Shown here one piece after another: positions 17,255 through 26,011 of a DNA stretch of 64,000 nt; positions within the stretch are counted from its first letter, which is position 1; every line of letters begins with the position of its first letter. The notes under the pieces are model-generated. The model did no database searches, was not told where the DNA came from, and saw nothing but the letters and a program-made list of their open reading frames with translations. This stretch comes from Nevskiales bacterium (lineage in GTDB: Bacteria; Pseudomonadota; Gammaproteobacteria; Steroidobacterales; GCA-2729495). The position numbers and the translations under genes were made by a program. The stretch is from NCBI GenBank assembly GCA_011526045.1, contig WYBE01000049.1:1-64000 (forward strand), in the 5' to 3' direction.

Positions 17255-18255
17255 TCTTCGAGGCCAGCCATCCGGGCGCAAAGCTCGCCGAACTGGCCCG
17301 GCTCGCGGAGCGCTACGGGTTTGGCGGGGTGTGGGTCTCGAACATGCATGACGCGCGCGACCCGTTCATCAATTTCGTGCAGACCGCGCTGGCAACGCAA
17401 CGAATCACCGTCGGGCCGGTGGCGGTGTCACCCTATGAGCTGCACCCGATGAAGATGGCCGCGGCGCTGCTGACGCTGAATGAAGTCTCCGGTGGCCGCG
17501 CGCAGATCGGCATCGCCGCCGGCGGGGGTGGCGCCCCCACAGCGATGGGAGTAACGCCGCAACGGCGGCTGCGCGCAGTGCGCGAATGTGTCGAGATCCT
17601 GAAGCTCGCCAGCAGCGGCAAGCCTCTGAGGTACAAGGGCGAGATCTACAAGGTGCTCTATTACCACCCGTCGTTTGCGCTCAGTGCACCGCCGATGATC
17701 TGGGTTTGCGCGAACGGCCCGCAGATGCTGCGCTCGGCGGCCAAATACGCCGACGGCATCTTCGTCGGCGATCACACGCCCGAGGATGTCGGCCGCATGC
17801 GTGCCATCGTCGATGCGCAGCACGCCGACTCCGGGCGAGCGTCGACACCGTTGCGGTTCAACAACTTCTGGGCCTGGCACGTCAAGGAAACGCGCGAAGC
17901 GGCGCATCGCGAGGCCCGACGCTGGCTGGCGATCCGCGCCACGCCCTATCCCGAGTACTACTATCGGGATATCCTGCCGGAGGACGAAATGCAGATCATC
18001 TGGAAGAATCGCCAGGCGATCATCCGGGCGTTCAATGCCGGCAGCGACGTCATCGAGGGAATTCCGGCCGACATCATGGCGCGCTTCGTGGACAAAGCGA
18101 CCTCGGCCTCGGGGCTCGACCAGCTGGACTTCGAGATCGAGCGCCTGCGGCGATTCCAGGCGGCTGGCCTGACGGAGATTTCGTTGCGCATCTACGAGAA
18201 TCCGCAATGGACCATTCAGCTGCTCGGCGAGCGCGTATTGCCGGCGCTACGCTGA
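17239..18255 (+). CDS. LLM-class flavin-dependent oxidoreductase
   Basis: A 338-residue luciferase-like (bacterial luciferase / F420- or FMN-dependent) TIM-barrel enzyme. Diagnostic parts are AELARLAERYGFGGVWVSNMHD near the N-terminus, the glycine-rich IGIAAGGGG loop around residues 92-101, the helix with VRECVEILK and the strand MIWVCANGPQMLRSAAKYADGIFV. Family members are monooxygenases using reduced FMN or F420 hydride-transfer enzymes; the cofactor cannot be decided here. Its ATG at 17239 lies inside the end of the molybdoenzyme gene, indicating translational coupling and a shared pathway. Confidence 0.82.
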   Translation: MRIDLIFEASHPGAKLAELARLAERYGFGGVWVSNMHDARDPFINFVQTALATQRITVGPVAVSPYELHPMKMAAALLTLNEVSGGRAQIGIAAGGGGAPTAMGVTPQRRLRAVRECVEILKLASSGKPLRYKGEIYKVLYYHPSFALSAPPMIWVCANGPQMLRSAAKYADGIFVGDHTPEDVGRMRAIVDAQHADSGRASTPLRFNNFWAWHVKETREAAHREARRWLAIRATPYPEYYYRDILPEDEMQIIWKNRQAIIRAFNAGSDVIEGIPADIMARFVDKATSASGLDQLDFEIERLRRFQAAGLTEISLRIYENPQWTIQLLGERVLPALR

Positions 18256-18293
18256 AACGGTTGCACACCACAACCAACGGACTGAGTACCGAC

Positions 18294-19073
18294 ATGCATT
18301 CCAGGTGGTTTACGCTCGGCCTGGCCGGAGTTGCGGGCACGGCGTTCGCGGCGGTGGGTGATCCGCCCGGCATCGACGCCCATCGGCTGTGGGTCTACGC
18401 GCACCTGCTGGTTTTCGTGTTCTGGCTCGGCGCCGATCTCGGCGCCTTCCTGTGTGCGCGTGCGGCGGCCAATCCGGCGCTTACGCCGGAACAGCGCTCG
18501 CGCACGCTCGAACTGATGCGCAGCATCGACCTTGCGCCACGAATTGCTGCCAGCCTCATGCTGACGGTCGGCGGCGTCCTGACCGAATACGTCGGCATCC
18601 CGCATCCCTGGTGGCAGTTCGGCGGTATTGTCGCGCTCGCACCGGTCTGGCTGATGGTGGTGCTGCTGGGTCATTTCCGGCAGGGCACGTCCGTCGGCCT
18701 GGCGATGCTGCGGCTCGACGAAGGCATTCGCGCGCTGCTCGTGGTCGCGGTGCCCGCATCGGTGTACTGGTCCTGGTCGACCGGCCGGCTGGCAGCGGCG
18801 CCGTATGTCGCCGCCAAGCTGCTGTTGTTTGCGCTGGTGATGCTGGTCGGGCTGCTGCTGCGCCGGCGTTGGGTGGGTGCGCCCGGTCTGGAGCGGAGCG
18901 GGCCTGAACTGCTGCGGGTGCATCGGCGCACGGTGCCGCTGGTGATCGCCATCTGGACGGGACTCGCCATCGCTGCATTGCTCGGCATCGCCAAGCCGGG
19001 CGCTCCCGTGATCAAGCCGGCGACGCCTCTGGCTGCCGCCGGCGGCGCCGGACCCGAACTGCCGGCTCGCTGA
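18294..19073 (+). CDS. Multi-pass membrane protein with HxLxFVFWxGxDxG signature (paralog 2)
   Basis: A 259-residue membrane protein with about six helices, last gene of the island operon. After a possible signal-anchor segment, the helix at residues 32-50 reads His37-x-L-x-F-V-F-W-x-G-x-D48-x-G, the same signature as the protein encoded at 9460-10218. A Pro/Ala-rich tail follows the last helix. Position directly behind a periplasmic molybdoenzyme that lacks its normal electron-transfer subunits makes a membrane partner for that enzyme plausible, but no haem or metal site is proven. It could equally be a transporter-like or CopD-like copper protein. Confidence 0.7.
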   Translation: MHSRWFTLGLAGVAGTAFAAVGDPPGIDAHRLWVYAHLLVFVFWLGADLGAFLCARAAANPALTPEQRSRTLELMRSIDLAPRIAASLMLTVGGVLTEYVGIPHPWWQFGGIVALAPVWLMVVLLGHFRQGTSVGLAMLRLDEGIRALLVVAVPASVYWSWSTGRLAAAPYVAAKLLLFALVMLVGLLLRRRWVGAPGLERSGPELLRVHRRTVPLVIAIWTGLAIAALLGIAKPGAPVIKPATPLAAAGGAGPELPAR

Positions 19074-19259
19074 GCCGATTGCACACGCGCGGTCTCCGCG
19101 CACGGCCTGCGGTGTGCGTCGGTTACTCCGGATCTTGAACCCGGTTCGTCCTTATGTGGCGTTTCCATTGACGCTTATGACGGGGCGAAGCAAGGGATCT
19201 GGCATTGGGCCGTGGCTTCCTCGGCGCGAGCCCGCACAACAATTAGCAGAGGTACCCGC

Positions 19260-19487
19260 ATGAATCGCACCCCTCACTGCAGCGCCAGGTGTGCCAGCCT
19301 GCTCGGACTGTTGCTGGCTGCGTTCACGGCTTCTGCAGTGCCCCTCCACGTGACCGTTGGCAATGGCCCCGTCACCGACATGCGGCTGGCTCACGGTCAT
19401 CCTTCCCGCGCCGCTTCCTCCCTGGTCAGCGCGGATACCGTGAGCGCGTGGATGTCGGTCTGCATGAGGGCGCCGAGAGCGTCGTAG
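19260..19487 (+). pseudogene. Signal-peptide ORF, probably truncated remnant
   Basis: ATG at 19260 follows an AGAGG ribosome binding site and opens a textbook signal peptide (CASLLGLLLAAFTASA), then VPLHVTVGNG. After about 40 residues the frame loses protein-like character and runs antisense through the 3' end of bolA. This suggests the 5' fragment of an exported-protein gene left after a deletion or rearrangement; a real small secreted protein of 75 residues overlapping bolA convergently is the alternative. No family recognised. Confidence 0.35.
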
Positions 19488-19681
19488 ACCAGGCGGTGGC
19501 GCTCGATCCGGTTCAGACCGCTGAAACATTCGGAGATCACCCGGACACGGAAGTGTCCGCGGCCGTCCCGGGCTCCGGCGTGGCCCCGGTGCAGATGGCT
19601 CTCATCGGTCACCTCGACGTCGATCGGTGTCAGCGCGGCTTGCAGTCGCGCCCGGATGGCTGCGGAGCGCGTCGCGGTCAC
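19397..19681 (-). CDS. bolA: BolA family protein
   Basis: A 94-residue class II KH-fold protein, typically a partner of monothiol glutaredoxins in Fe-S trafficking and stress-related morphology control. The family core is clear: [41 protein letters not shown] and IHALTV. The His in RHRLVY is the conserved cluster-ligand/KH residue. The gene overlaps yciI by 4 bases and forms an operon yciB-yciI-bolA. Confidence 0.92.
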   Translation of the reverse strand: MTATRSAAIRARLQAALTPIDVEVTDESHLHRGHAGARDGRGHFRVRVISECFSGLNRIERHRLVYDALGALMQTDIHALTVSALTREEAAREG

Positions 19682-19977
19682 GGCAGGACCTGGCGAAACG
19701 GTTTGACCGTGACGCGGGCGAATACGCCCTCGGTGGTGTAGGGATCAGCCGCGGCCCAGAGTTCCGCTGCTTCCAGCGACTCGAACTCTGCGATGATCAG
19801 GCTGCCGGTGAAGCCCGCCGGCCCGGGGTCGGACGCATCAATGGCCGGATGCGGGCCGGCGACGATCAGTCGCCCCTCGCTCTGCAGTTGCTCCACGCGC
19901 TGCAGGTGGGCGGGTCGCACGCGCCGCCGCTTCTCGAGGCTGTCCGGAACGTCTTCCGCGATGATTGCGTAGAGCAT
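19678..19977 (-). CDS. yciI: YciI-like protein
   Basis: A 99-residue ferredoxin-fold protein of the YciI group ([27 protein letters not shown], then IVAGPHPA and [22 protein letters not shown]). Members have a conserved His and Asp in a pocket, and the E. coli protein is only loosely characterised. It lies between yciB (3-base gap) and bolA (4-base overlap), its usual company in gammaproteobacteria. Confidence 0.9.
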   Translation of the reverse strand: MLYAIIAEDVPDSLEKRRRVRPAHLQRVEQLQSEGRLIVAGPHPAIDASDPGPAGFTGSLIIAEFESLEAAELWAAADPYTTEGVFARVTVKPFRQVLP

Positions 19978-19980
19978 GAT

Positions 19981-20547
19981 TCACTTGCTTGCTGTGGAAT
20001 CCGACGCTGCGGCGCCTTCGCGGCGCGCGAGCCAGGCGGCCTGGATGAACACGAACACGACCGTCAGACCGAGCAGGCCGAAGAGCTTGAAGTTGACCCA
20101 GGTCGTCTCGGGGAAGTTGTAGGCCACGTACAGATTGGCTGCGCCACTGACCACGAAGAATGCTACCCACATCAGGTTGAGCCTGCGCCAGTCGCGTTCG
20201 CTCAGGGTAACCTGCTCGGGCGATACCGACTGCAGCAGGCGCTGGATCGCGGTCTTTTGTCCGATGAACCGGCTGACGAGGAATACTGCCGCAAACGCCC
20301 AGTTGAGGATCGTGGGCTTCCATTTGAAGATCAGGTCGTTCTGGAGCAGCAGGCTGATGCTTCCGAGCACCACCACGAGCGCGGCGGACGCGAGCGTCAT
20401 GCGGCTGATGGGGCGCTTCAGGAGCCAGAGCACCGCAATCTGCAGGACCATCGCGACCATGATCACGGCCACCGCGGTCTTAAAGTCGCTCAGCCAGTAA
20501 GCGACGACAAATGCGACGACGGGAAGGAAGTCGAGGAAGGCCTGCAT
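19981..20547 (-). CDS. yciB: Inner-membrane septation protein A (YciB/IspZ)
   Basis: A 188-residue inner-membrane protein with five or six helices, of the YciB/IspZ family that interacts with cell-elongation and division proteins. The start MQAFLDFLPVVAFVVAYW is the family N-terminus, so the ATG at 20547 is preferred over a longer frame. KPTILNWAFAAVFLVSRFIG and the W-V-x-F-K-LFGLLGLTVVF segment are typical. First gene of yciB-yciI-bolA. Confidence 0.93.
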   Translation of the reverse strand: MQAFLDFLPVVAFVVAYWLSDFKTAVAVIMVAMVLQIAVLWLLKRPISRMTLASAALVVVLGSISLLLQNDLIFKWKPTILNWAFAAVFLVSRFIGQKTAIQRLLQSVSPEQVTLSERDWRRLNLMWVAFFVVSGAANLYVAYNFPETTWVNFKLFGLLGLTVVFVFIQAAWLARREGAAASDSTASK

Positions 20548-20633
20548 GTCACGGTCCGCTGCGTTGGCCGGGATGATACTCAATTTCACCGGTCGGGGCT
20601 GGTGGGGATGCGCCGGGCAATTACAATGCGGTC

Positions 20634-21254
20634 ATGACGCTGCGCCTCGACGTTCACCCGGTCAACCCCCAGCGGCGACTCGTGTCGCAGGCGGTCGACA
20701 TGCTGCGCCAGGGCGGCCTGATCGTGTATCCGACCGATTCCTGCTACGCCTTCGGCTGCCAGATGGGCGCGCGGGATGCGGTCGTGCGCATCGAGCGAAT
20801 CCGGCACACCGACCGCCACCATAATTTCACGCTGGTTTGTCGCGACCTTGCCGAGATCGCGAGCTACGCCCGCGTGGAGAACTGGGTTTATCGGCTGCTG
20901 CGCGCCCACACGCCGGGCCCTTACACGTTCATCTTGCCGGCTACGCGCGAGGTGCCGCGGCGGCTGCAGAACCCGAAGCGGCGGACGATCGGGATCCGGG
21001 TGCCGGATCATCCGGTGCCGCGCGCGATCCTGACCGAACTCGGCGAACCGATCATGAGCTCCACGTTGCTGCTGCCGGATGAACCTGCGCCGATCACCGA
21101 TCCGGACGAAGTCTGCGAGCGGCTCGACGGCCGCGTAGAGATGGTGATCGTTGCGGGAAGCTGCGGAGTCGAGCCGACGTCGGTAATCGACCTGACTGGC
21201 GCAGCCCCGGTCGTGGTGCGCGTCGGCAGGGGTGAGGTCGGCGCATTCGCGTGA
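20634..21254 (+). CDS. yciO: Sua5/YciO/YrdC-family protein (YciO type)
   Basis: A 206-residue YrdC-fold protein. Motifs IVYPTDSCYAFGCQ, KR-less HNFTLVCRDLAEIASYARV, GPYTFILPATREVPRR and IGIRVPDHPVPRAIL identify the family that makes threonylcarbamoyl-AMP for tRNA t6A. The sequence is closer to YciO than to TsaC, and YciO's physiological role is less certain. Divergent from yciB; 42 bases before the site-2 protease gene, with which it is probably co-transcribed. Confidence 0.85.
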   Translation: MTLRLDVHPVNPQRRLVSQAVDMLRQGGLIVYPTDSCYAFGCQMGARDAVVRIERIRHTDRHHNFTLVCRDLAEIASYARVENWVYRLLRAHTPGPYTFILPATREVPRRLQNPKRRTIGIRVPDHPVPRAILTELGEPIMSSTLLLPDEPAPITDPDEVCERLDGRVEMVIVAGSCGVEPTSVIDLTGAAPVVVRVGRGEVGAFA

Positions 21255-21296
21255 ACGACGCGAGCCCGGCTGCACCTGCGTCCGTATAATGCGTCG

Positions 21297-21971
21297 ATGC
21301 CGGAAGACCCGTACGCATTGATTCGCACGCTCTCCGTGGCCGCCATCCCGCTGGTCTTCGCCATCACGTTGCACGAGGCGGCACACGGCTGGATGGCGCG
21401 GCGTTTCGGCGATCGCACGGCGGAGATGCTCGGACGCCTCAGCCTGAATCCGCTGCGGCACATCGACCCGGTCGGGACCGTCATCGTGCCGCTGGCGATG
21501 CTCTTCATGGGCGGTTTCATCTTCGGCTGGGCGAAGCCGGTGCCCGTGAATGCCCGTGCGCTGCGCAATCCGCGTCGCGACATGATCTTCGTCGCGGCCG
21601 CAGGCCCGGGCGCAAATCTCGTCATGGCGTTTGCCTGGGTGCTGCTGTTCCGTGTCGTAGAGACGTTCGCTCCCGGGCCGGCAACAGCCGCAGTTTTCCT
21701 GCGCGAAATGTGCGCGCAAGGGCTTTTTTTCAATATCTTGCTGGCAGTTTTTAATCTGTTGCCCATACCGCCGCTCGACGGAGGGCGGATGTTGCGTGGC
21801 GTGCTGGACGAGCCGCGCCGGCGATGGCTGGATGCGCTTGAACCATACGGCCTTATAATCGTGGTCGCGTTGCTGGCGATCGGCGCATTGGAGTACATCC
21901 TCGGGCCGCTGTTCAACACGGCCCAGGATCTCGTGTTGTGGGCGGCGGGGCTGAGAGTCGGATCAGGATGA
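21297..21971 (+). CDS. Site-2 protease family (M50) membrane metalloprotease
   Basis: A 224-residue intramembrane zinc protease-like protein. The zinc motif HEAAH spans residues 26-30 in the first helix and the second ligand is Asp161 in LPIPPLDGGRM. Four to six transmembrane helices, no PDZ domain, so it is the short Rv-type/SpoIVFB-like class rather than RseP. Its position before scpA is a common gammaproteobacterial arrangement. The stop overlaps the scpA start as ATGA. Substrates unknown. Confidence 0.88.
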   Translation: MPEDPYALIRTLSVAAIPLVFAITLHEAAHGWMARRFGDRTAEMLGRLSLNPLRHIDPVGTVIVPLAMLFMGGFIFGWAKPVPVNARALRNPRRDMIFVAAAGPGANLVMAFAWVLLFRVVETFAPGPATAAVFLREMCAQGLFFNILLAVFNLLPIPPLDGGRMLRGVLDEPRRRWLDALEPYGLIIVVALLAIGALEYILGPLFNTAQDLVLWAAGLRVGSG

Positions 21972-22894
21972 GCATGGACCAGGCAACCGGAGAGACACTC
22001 CTGACGGTGGTCGAAGACCGGCCGGCCGACTCATTCCCGGCGGAGGAGTCCGTGGGCGGCAACCCGGCTCAGGGCGAAATGCCGTTCGCCGTCGTGGAGG
22101 GACAACCGGTCACGGAGCTGCCACGGGATCTCTACATCCCGCCGCACGCGCTCGAGGTGTTCCTCGAGGCGTTCGAAGGGCCGCTCGACCTGCTGCTGTA
22201 CCTGATCCGGCGGCAGAACCTCGACATCCTCGATATCCCGATTGCCGAGATCACGCGCCAGTACGTCAACTACATCGAGGTGATGAAAGAGCTGCAGCTC
22301 GAGCTGGCTGGCGAGTACCTGCTGATGGCCGCGATGCTCGCCGAGATCAAGTCGCGCATGCTGCTGCCCCGGCCGGCCTCGGAGGAGGACGAGGAGGCCG
22401 ATCCGCGCGCTGAACTCGTCCGGCGCCTGCAGGAGTACGAGCGCTTCAAGCGCGCGGCAGAAGACCTGGAGCGGCTGCCGCGCCTGGAGCGTGACATTCA
22501 CCAGACGGCGGCCGACGTGGTGGAGCGACCGGTGGTGGCCAGGCTGCCCGACGTCACGCTGAAGGAGATGCTGCTCGCATTCCACGAGGTCATCCGGCGT
22601 GCGGAAATGTTCGCGCATCATCACATCCAGCGCGAGCCGCTCTCGGTCCGACAGAGGATGTCGGAAGTGCTGGCTCGGCTCGGTGAGGGTGGCTTCGAGG
22701 AGTTTCATCGCCTGTTCGATCCGACGGAGGGCCGCATGGGAGTCACGGTGACCTTCCTGGCGCTGCTCGAGCTGCTCAAGGACTCGCTGATCGATATCGT
22801 GCAAGCCGAGCCGTTCGCCCCGATACATGTGCGTGTGGCTACTACCGCCGGGCCGGCCGGCATCGCGCGCACCGCACTGGACAACGAGGAATAA
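21968..22894 (+). CDS. scpA: Segregation and condensation protein A
   Basis: Kleisin subunit of the Smc-ScpAB condensin, which compacts and segregates the chromosome. The 308-residue protein has a 50-residue acidic N-terminal extension before the family start VFLEAFEGPLDLLLYLIRRQNLDILDIPIAEIT; the C-terminal winged helix follows (VTVTFLALLELLKDSLIDIVQ). ATG at 21968 overlaps the preceding stop. scpB follows after 6 bases. Confidence 0.95.
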   Translation: MSMDQATGETLLTVVEDRPADSFPAEESVGGNPAQGEMPFAVVEGQPVTELPRDLYIPPHALEVFLEAFEGPLDLLLYLIRRQNLDILDIPIAEITRQYVNYIEVMKELQLELAGEYLLMAAMLAEIKSRMLLPRPASEEDEEADPRAELVRRLQEYERFKRAAEDLERLPRLERDIHQTAADVVERPVVARLPDVTLKEMLLAFHEVIRRAEMFAHHHIQREPLSVRQRMSEVLARLGEGGFEEFHRLFDPTEGRMGVTVTFLALLELLKDSLIDIVQAEPFAPIHVRVATTAGPAGIARTALDNEE

Positions 22895-22900
22895 GCTGCA

Positions 22901-23656
22901 ATGGATCAGGACCAGATCAAGCACATCGTCGAAGCAGCGCTCCTGGCGGCGGGGCGGCCGTTGAGCCTGGAGCAGTTGCGGAGTCTGTTCGGCGAAGAGC
23001 AACCGCTGTCGAGAAATGAAGTGCGCGCGGCACTCGATGCGCTGCGCCAGGACTACGAAGGGCGCGGCATCGCCCTCGGGGAAGTGGCGAGCGGTTTTCG
23101 CATCGAAGTGCGCAGTGCGATGAGCCCGTGGCTGACATCATTGTGGGAGGAGCGGCCGCCGCGCTATTCGCGCGCGCTGATGGAGACGCTGTCGATCATT
23201 GCGTACCGCCAGCCGGTCACCCGCGGCGATGTCGAAGAGATCCGTGGCGTTGCCGTCACGACCAACATCACCCGCACCCTGCTCGAGCGTGGCTGGATCA
23301 AGGTCGTCGGCTATCGCGACGTGCCGGGCAAGCCAGCCATGTATGGCACGACGCGCGAGTTCCTCGATTACTTCGGGCTCCGGCAGCTGGAGGATTTGCC
23401 GCCGCTCGCCGAGATCCGCGACTTCGACCGGATGACCGCCCAGCTGCAGCTGCCGGACTCCGGGTTCGCCGATGCGGATGTACCGCCCGGCAGCCCGACA
23501 CCGCTGGTACGGGCGCCTGCCGCCGGGTTGCCGGAGGAGCCGGCGACCGTTACCTCGCTCGACGAGGTGCGGGCCGCAGCCCAGCGCACGCCGGCGGACG
23601 AAGCGGCGGCCGAAGATTCCCTCGGCGCTACGGTCGTGCCCCTGAACATCCGGTGA
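22901..23656 (+). CDS. scpB: Segregation and condensation protein B
   Basis: Winged-helix dimer partner of ScpA in the Smc complex. 251 residues: IVEAALLAAGRPLSLEQL at the N-terminus, YSRALMETLSIIAYRQPVTRGDVEEIRGV (second winged helix) and GRDVPGKPAMYGTT-like sequence typical of ScpB, then a poorly conserved acidic/Pro-rich tail of about 60 residues. Translated with scpA. Confidence 0.95.
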   Translation: MDQDQIKHIVEAALLAAGRPLSLEQLRSLFGEEQPLSRNEVRAALDALRQDYEGRGIALGEVASGFRIEVRSAMSPWLTSLWEERPPRYSRALMETLSIIAYRQPVTRGDVEEIRGVAVTTNITRTLLERGWIKVVGYRDVPGKPAMYGTTREFLDYFGLRQLEDLPPLAEIRDFDRMTAQLQLPDSGFADADVPPGSPTPLVRAPAAGLPEEPATVTSLDEVRAAAQRTPADEAAAEDSLGATVVPLNIR

Positions 23657-23699
23657 GTGTGTGCCGCCAACGTCCAGGGGGACACGCGGTCGGGCTGGG

Positions 23700-24518
23700 A
23701 TGACCGGGCGCCGGGGTGCGCGTGGGCAGCCCGCGGCCCGCGCCAGCAGGTCCGCGCCGCAACGGCTGCAGAAATGGCTGGCTGCGGCGGGTGTCGGCTC
23801 ACGGCGGCAGATCGAGAGCTGGATCAGGGCCGGGCGCATCAGTGTCGACGGCTCGCCTGCGACGCTGGGCCAGAAAATCACCGGCACCGAACGCGTATCG
23901 GTGGATGGCCGTGCGATCCGGGCCCCTGCGCCGCGAGTGCGCGCGAAGCCGCGTGTCCTCGTGTACCACAAGCCGGTGGGCGAGGTCTGCACACGGAGCG
24001 ATCCCCAGGGACGGCAGACTGTCTTCGAGTCCTTGCCGGCCCTGCACGGAGCACGTTGGGTGCTCGTCGGCCGGCTGGATATCGACACTTCCGGTCTGCT
24101 GTTGTTTACAACGGATGGTGCGCTCGCTCACGCGCTCATGCATCCGTCCGGCGAGATGACGCGGGAGTACGCGGTGCGGGTTCGCGGCGACCCGACTGCC
24201 GAGGGACTGCGTCGCATGTGTGCCGGCGTCACGCTCGAGGATGGCCCGGCCCGCTTCGTGGAAGTTCACGCTGAAGGCGGGGAGGGCGCGAACCGGTGGT
24301 ATCGCGTGAGCGTAGTGGAGGGTCGTAATCGGCTGGTGCGCCGCCTCTGGGAAGCGATCGGTTGTCAGGTCAGTCGGCTGATCCGTGTGCGCTTCGGCCC
24401 GGTGGCGTTGCCGCGCCACCTGCCACGCGGCCGGTTTCGCGAGCTGAGAGGTGGTTCGCTGGCTGAGGTGTACGCGGCGGCAGGACTCCCGCTGCCAGAG
24501 TCCGAACCTGGGCGCTGA
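23700..24518 (+). CDS. rluB: 23S rRNA pseudouridine2605 synthase RluB-type
   Basis: RNA pseudouridine synthase of the RsuA/RluB group, about 272 residues. An N-terminal S4 RNA-binding domain (LQKWLAAAGVGSRRQIESWI) precedes the catalytic domain with GRLDIDTSGLLLFTTDG, where the Asp of the GRLDxxTxGL motif attacks the uridine, and GRNRLVRRLWEAIG near the end. RluB rather than RsuA is inferred from its location after scpAB. Start uncertain: ATG 23700 or GTG 23661, 13 codons upstream. Confidence 0.9.
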   Translation: MTGRRGARGQPAARASRSAPQRLQKWLAAAGVGSRRQIESWIRAGRISVDGSPATLGQKITGTERVSVDGRAIRAPAPRVRAKPRVLVYHKPVGEVCTRSDPQGRQTVFESLPALHGARWVLVGRLDIDTSGLLLFTTDGALAHALMHPSGEMTREYAVRVRGDPTAEGLRRMCAGVTLEDGPARFVEVHAEGGEGANRWYRVSVVEGRNRLVRRLWEAIGCQVSRLIRVRFGPVALPRHLPRGRFRELRGGSLAEVYAAAGLPLPESEPGR

Positions 24519-24535
24519 ATTGGCCGGCCACTGCC

Positions 24536-25204
24536 GTGTCGCGACGCGAGTTGCCCATCGAACGCCTCCAGCAGGTTTGCGAACTCCTGGTCACCCGGTT
24601 TGGCAGTGTGGGCTGGTGGCCCGCCGAACACCCCTTCGAGGTCATGGTTGGTGCGGTACTGGTGCAAAACACCCGCTGGGCGAACGCCGAGCGGGCGATC
24701 ACCGGGCTGCGGGATGAGGGTTGCCTGCGGCCGACGGCACTGCTGGCGTTGCCGGAGGCGCGACTCGTCGCGCTGTTGCGGCCGGCGGGCTGCCAGTCGG
24801 TGAAGTCAGTGCGCCTGCGGGGTCTTGCGACGTGGGTTGAGGCCGGGGGTGGGATCGACACGCTCAAGCGCCAGCACACGATGCAGCTTCGCACCGGCCT
24901 GCTGTCGCTCTCCGGGGTTGGCTTCGAGACAGCGGATGCGATCCTGTGCTACGCCTTCGATCGTGCGCAGTTCGTGGCCGATCGTTATGCCCGGCGACTT
25001 CTGGGCCGGCTCGGGGTGTTCGATCCGGCGGTCACGAACGACTATGAGCGCTGTCGCACCGAGATGCAGGGCCGGCTCGCCTGGTCAGCCGGGCGCCTGC
25101 AGAAGTTGCATGCAGCGATCGTGCGCATCAGTCAGGCGGTGTGCCGCGGGCGTCCCGACTGCAGCGCCTGTGTCATCGCAGAGCATTGTAAAAAAATATA
25201 TTAA
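24536..25204 (+). CDS. Endonuclease III-like HhH DNA glycosylase (MagIII-like)
   Basis: Base-excision repair glycosylase of the HhH-GPD superfamily, 222 residues. FEVMVGAVLVQNTRW and LLSLSGVGFETADAILCYAF match the 3-methyladenine glycosylase MagIII subgroup rather than classical Nth, whose catalytic Lys motif LPGVGRKTA is not present. A C-terminal four-cysteine loop, C-x5-C-x2-C-x5-C, should hold a 4Fe-4S cluster; the first spacing is one shorter than in E. coli Nth. Starts with GTG at 24536, shortly after rluB. Convergent with the yciK operon. Confidence 0.82.
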   Translation: MSRRELPIERLQQVCELLVTRFGSVGWWPAEHPFEVMVGAVLVQNTRWANAERAITGLRDEGCLRPTALLALPEARLVALLRPAGCQSVKSVRLRGLATWVEAGGGIDTLKRQHTMQLRTGLLSLSGVGFETADAILCYAFDRAQFVADRYARRLLGRLGVFDPAVTNDYERCRTEMQGRLAWSAGRLQKLHAAIVRISQAVCRGRPDCSACVIAEHCKKIY

Positions 25205-25237
25205 TCAATAAGTAACGAAGTTTTCTTGAGAATTATA

Positions 25238-26011
25238 TTACTGGCAGTCGAGACTCTGCCCGGTGAGTTCGCGACTGTCCGGGCCCATCAGGTAGAGATA
25301 GGGACCCATGATCTGCTCTGGCAGCGGGCGCCGTTCGGGATCCTCGCCGGGATAGGCGGCGCGGCGCATGCGCGTGCGGGTCGCGCCGGGGTTGATGCAG
25401 TTGACGCGGATCCGCGAGACGTTCTGCAGTTCTTCGGCGAGAACCTGCGCGAGGCCTTCGACGCCGAATTTCGAAACGGCGTAAGCGCCCCAGTACGCTT
25501 TGCCCCTGCGACCGACACCGCTCGTCGTGAAGATCACCGAGGCATCTGGCGGCTCGCGCAACAGGGGTAGCAGCAAGCGAGTCAGGATGAAGGGCGCGGT
25601 CAGGTTGACATGCAGTACTTCGTGCCAGCGGGCCACGTCGTACTGCTCGATTGGCGTTCGGTCGCCGAGGATGGCTGCGTTGTGGAGCAGCCCGTCGAGT
25701 CGCCCATAGCGTTCCCGCAGCCGCTCGACCAGGTCAAAGTAGGCTGGCCCTTGGGCGCGGGCGAGATCGAGCACCGCGATTGCAGGTTCCGGCTGCCCGG
25801 CAGCGACGATCTGGTCGTGGAGGCGCTCGAGGCTCCCGGCCTTGCGCCCGAGCAGCACGAGCGTTGCGCCATGTGCGGCGAATGCCATGGCGGCGGCCTT
25901 GCCGATGCCATCACCGGCCCCCGTCACGAGGATGACGCGGTCTTTCAGCAAATCAGGCCGGGCGGCATAGCCGCGGGGGTCAATCGAAGGGGGTGCGGCT
26001 ATCGTAGTCAT
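25238..26011 (-). CDS. yciK: YciK-like short-chain dehydrogenase/reductase
   Basis: NAD(P)-dependent SDR oxidoreductase, 257 residues. The nucleotide-binding TGAGDGIG lies near residue 30, the NAAIL strand in the middle, and the catalytic Ser/Tyr/Lys as TTSGVGRRGKAYWGAYAVSK (YxxxK = YAVSK). The N-terminal extension before the Rossmann fold and the location in the ubiG-mupP operon match YciK; its substrate is not established. It overlaps rmuC by 4 bases and is the last gene of a five-gene operon. Confidence 0.9.
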   Translation of the reverse strand: MTTIAAPPSIDPRGYAARPDLLKDRVILVTGAGDGIGKAAAMAFAAHGATLVLLGRKAGSLERLHDQIVAAGQPEPAIAVLDLARAQGPAYFDLVERLRERYGRLDGLLHNAAILGDRTPIEQYDVARWHEVLHVNLTAPFILTRLLLPLLREPPDASVIFTTSGVGRRGKAYWGAYAVSKFGVEGLAQVLAEELQNVSRIRVNCINPGATRTRMRRAAYPGEDPERRPLPEQIMGPYLYLMGPDSRELTGQSLDCQ

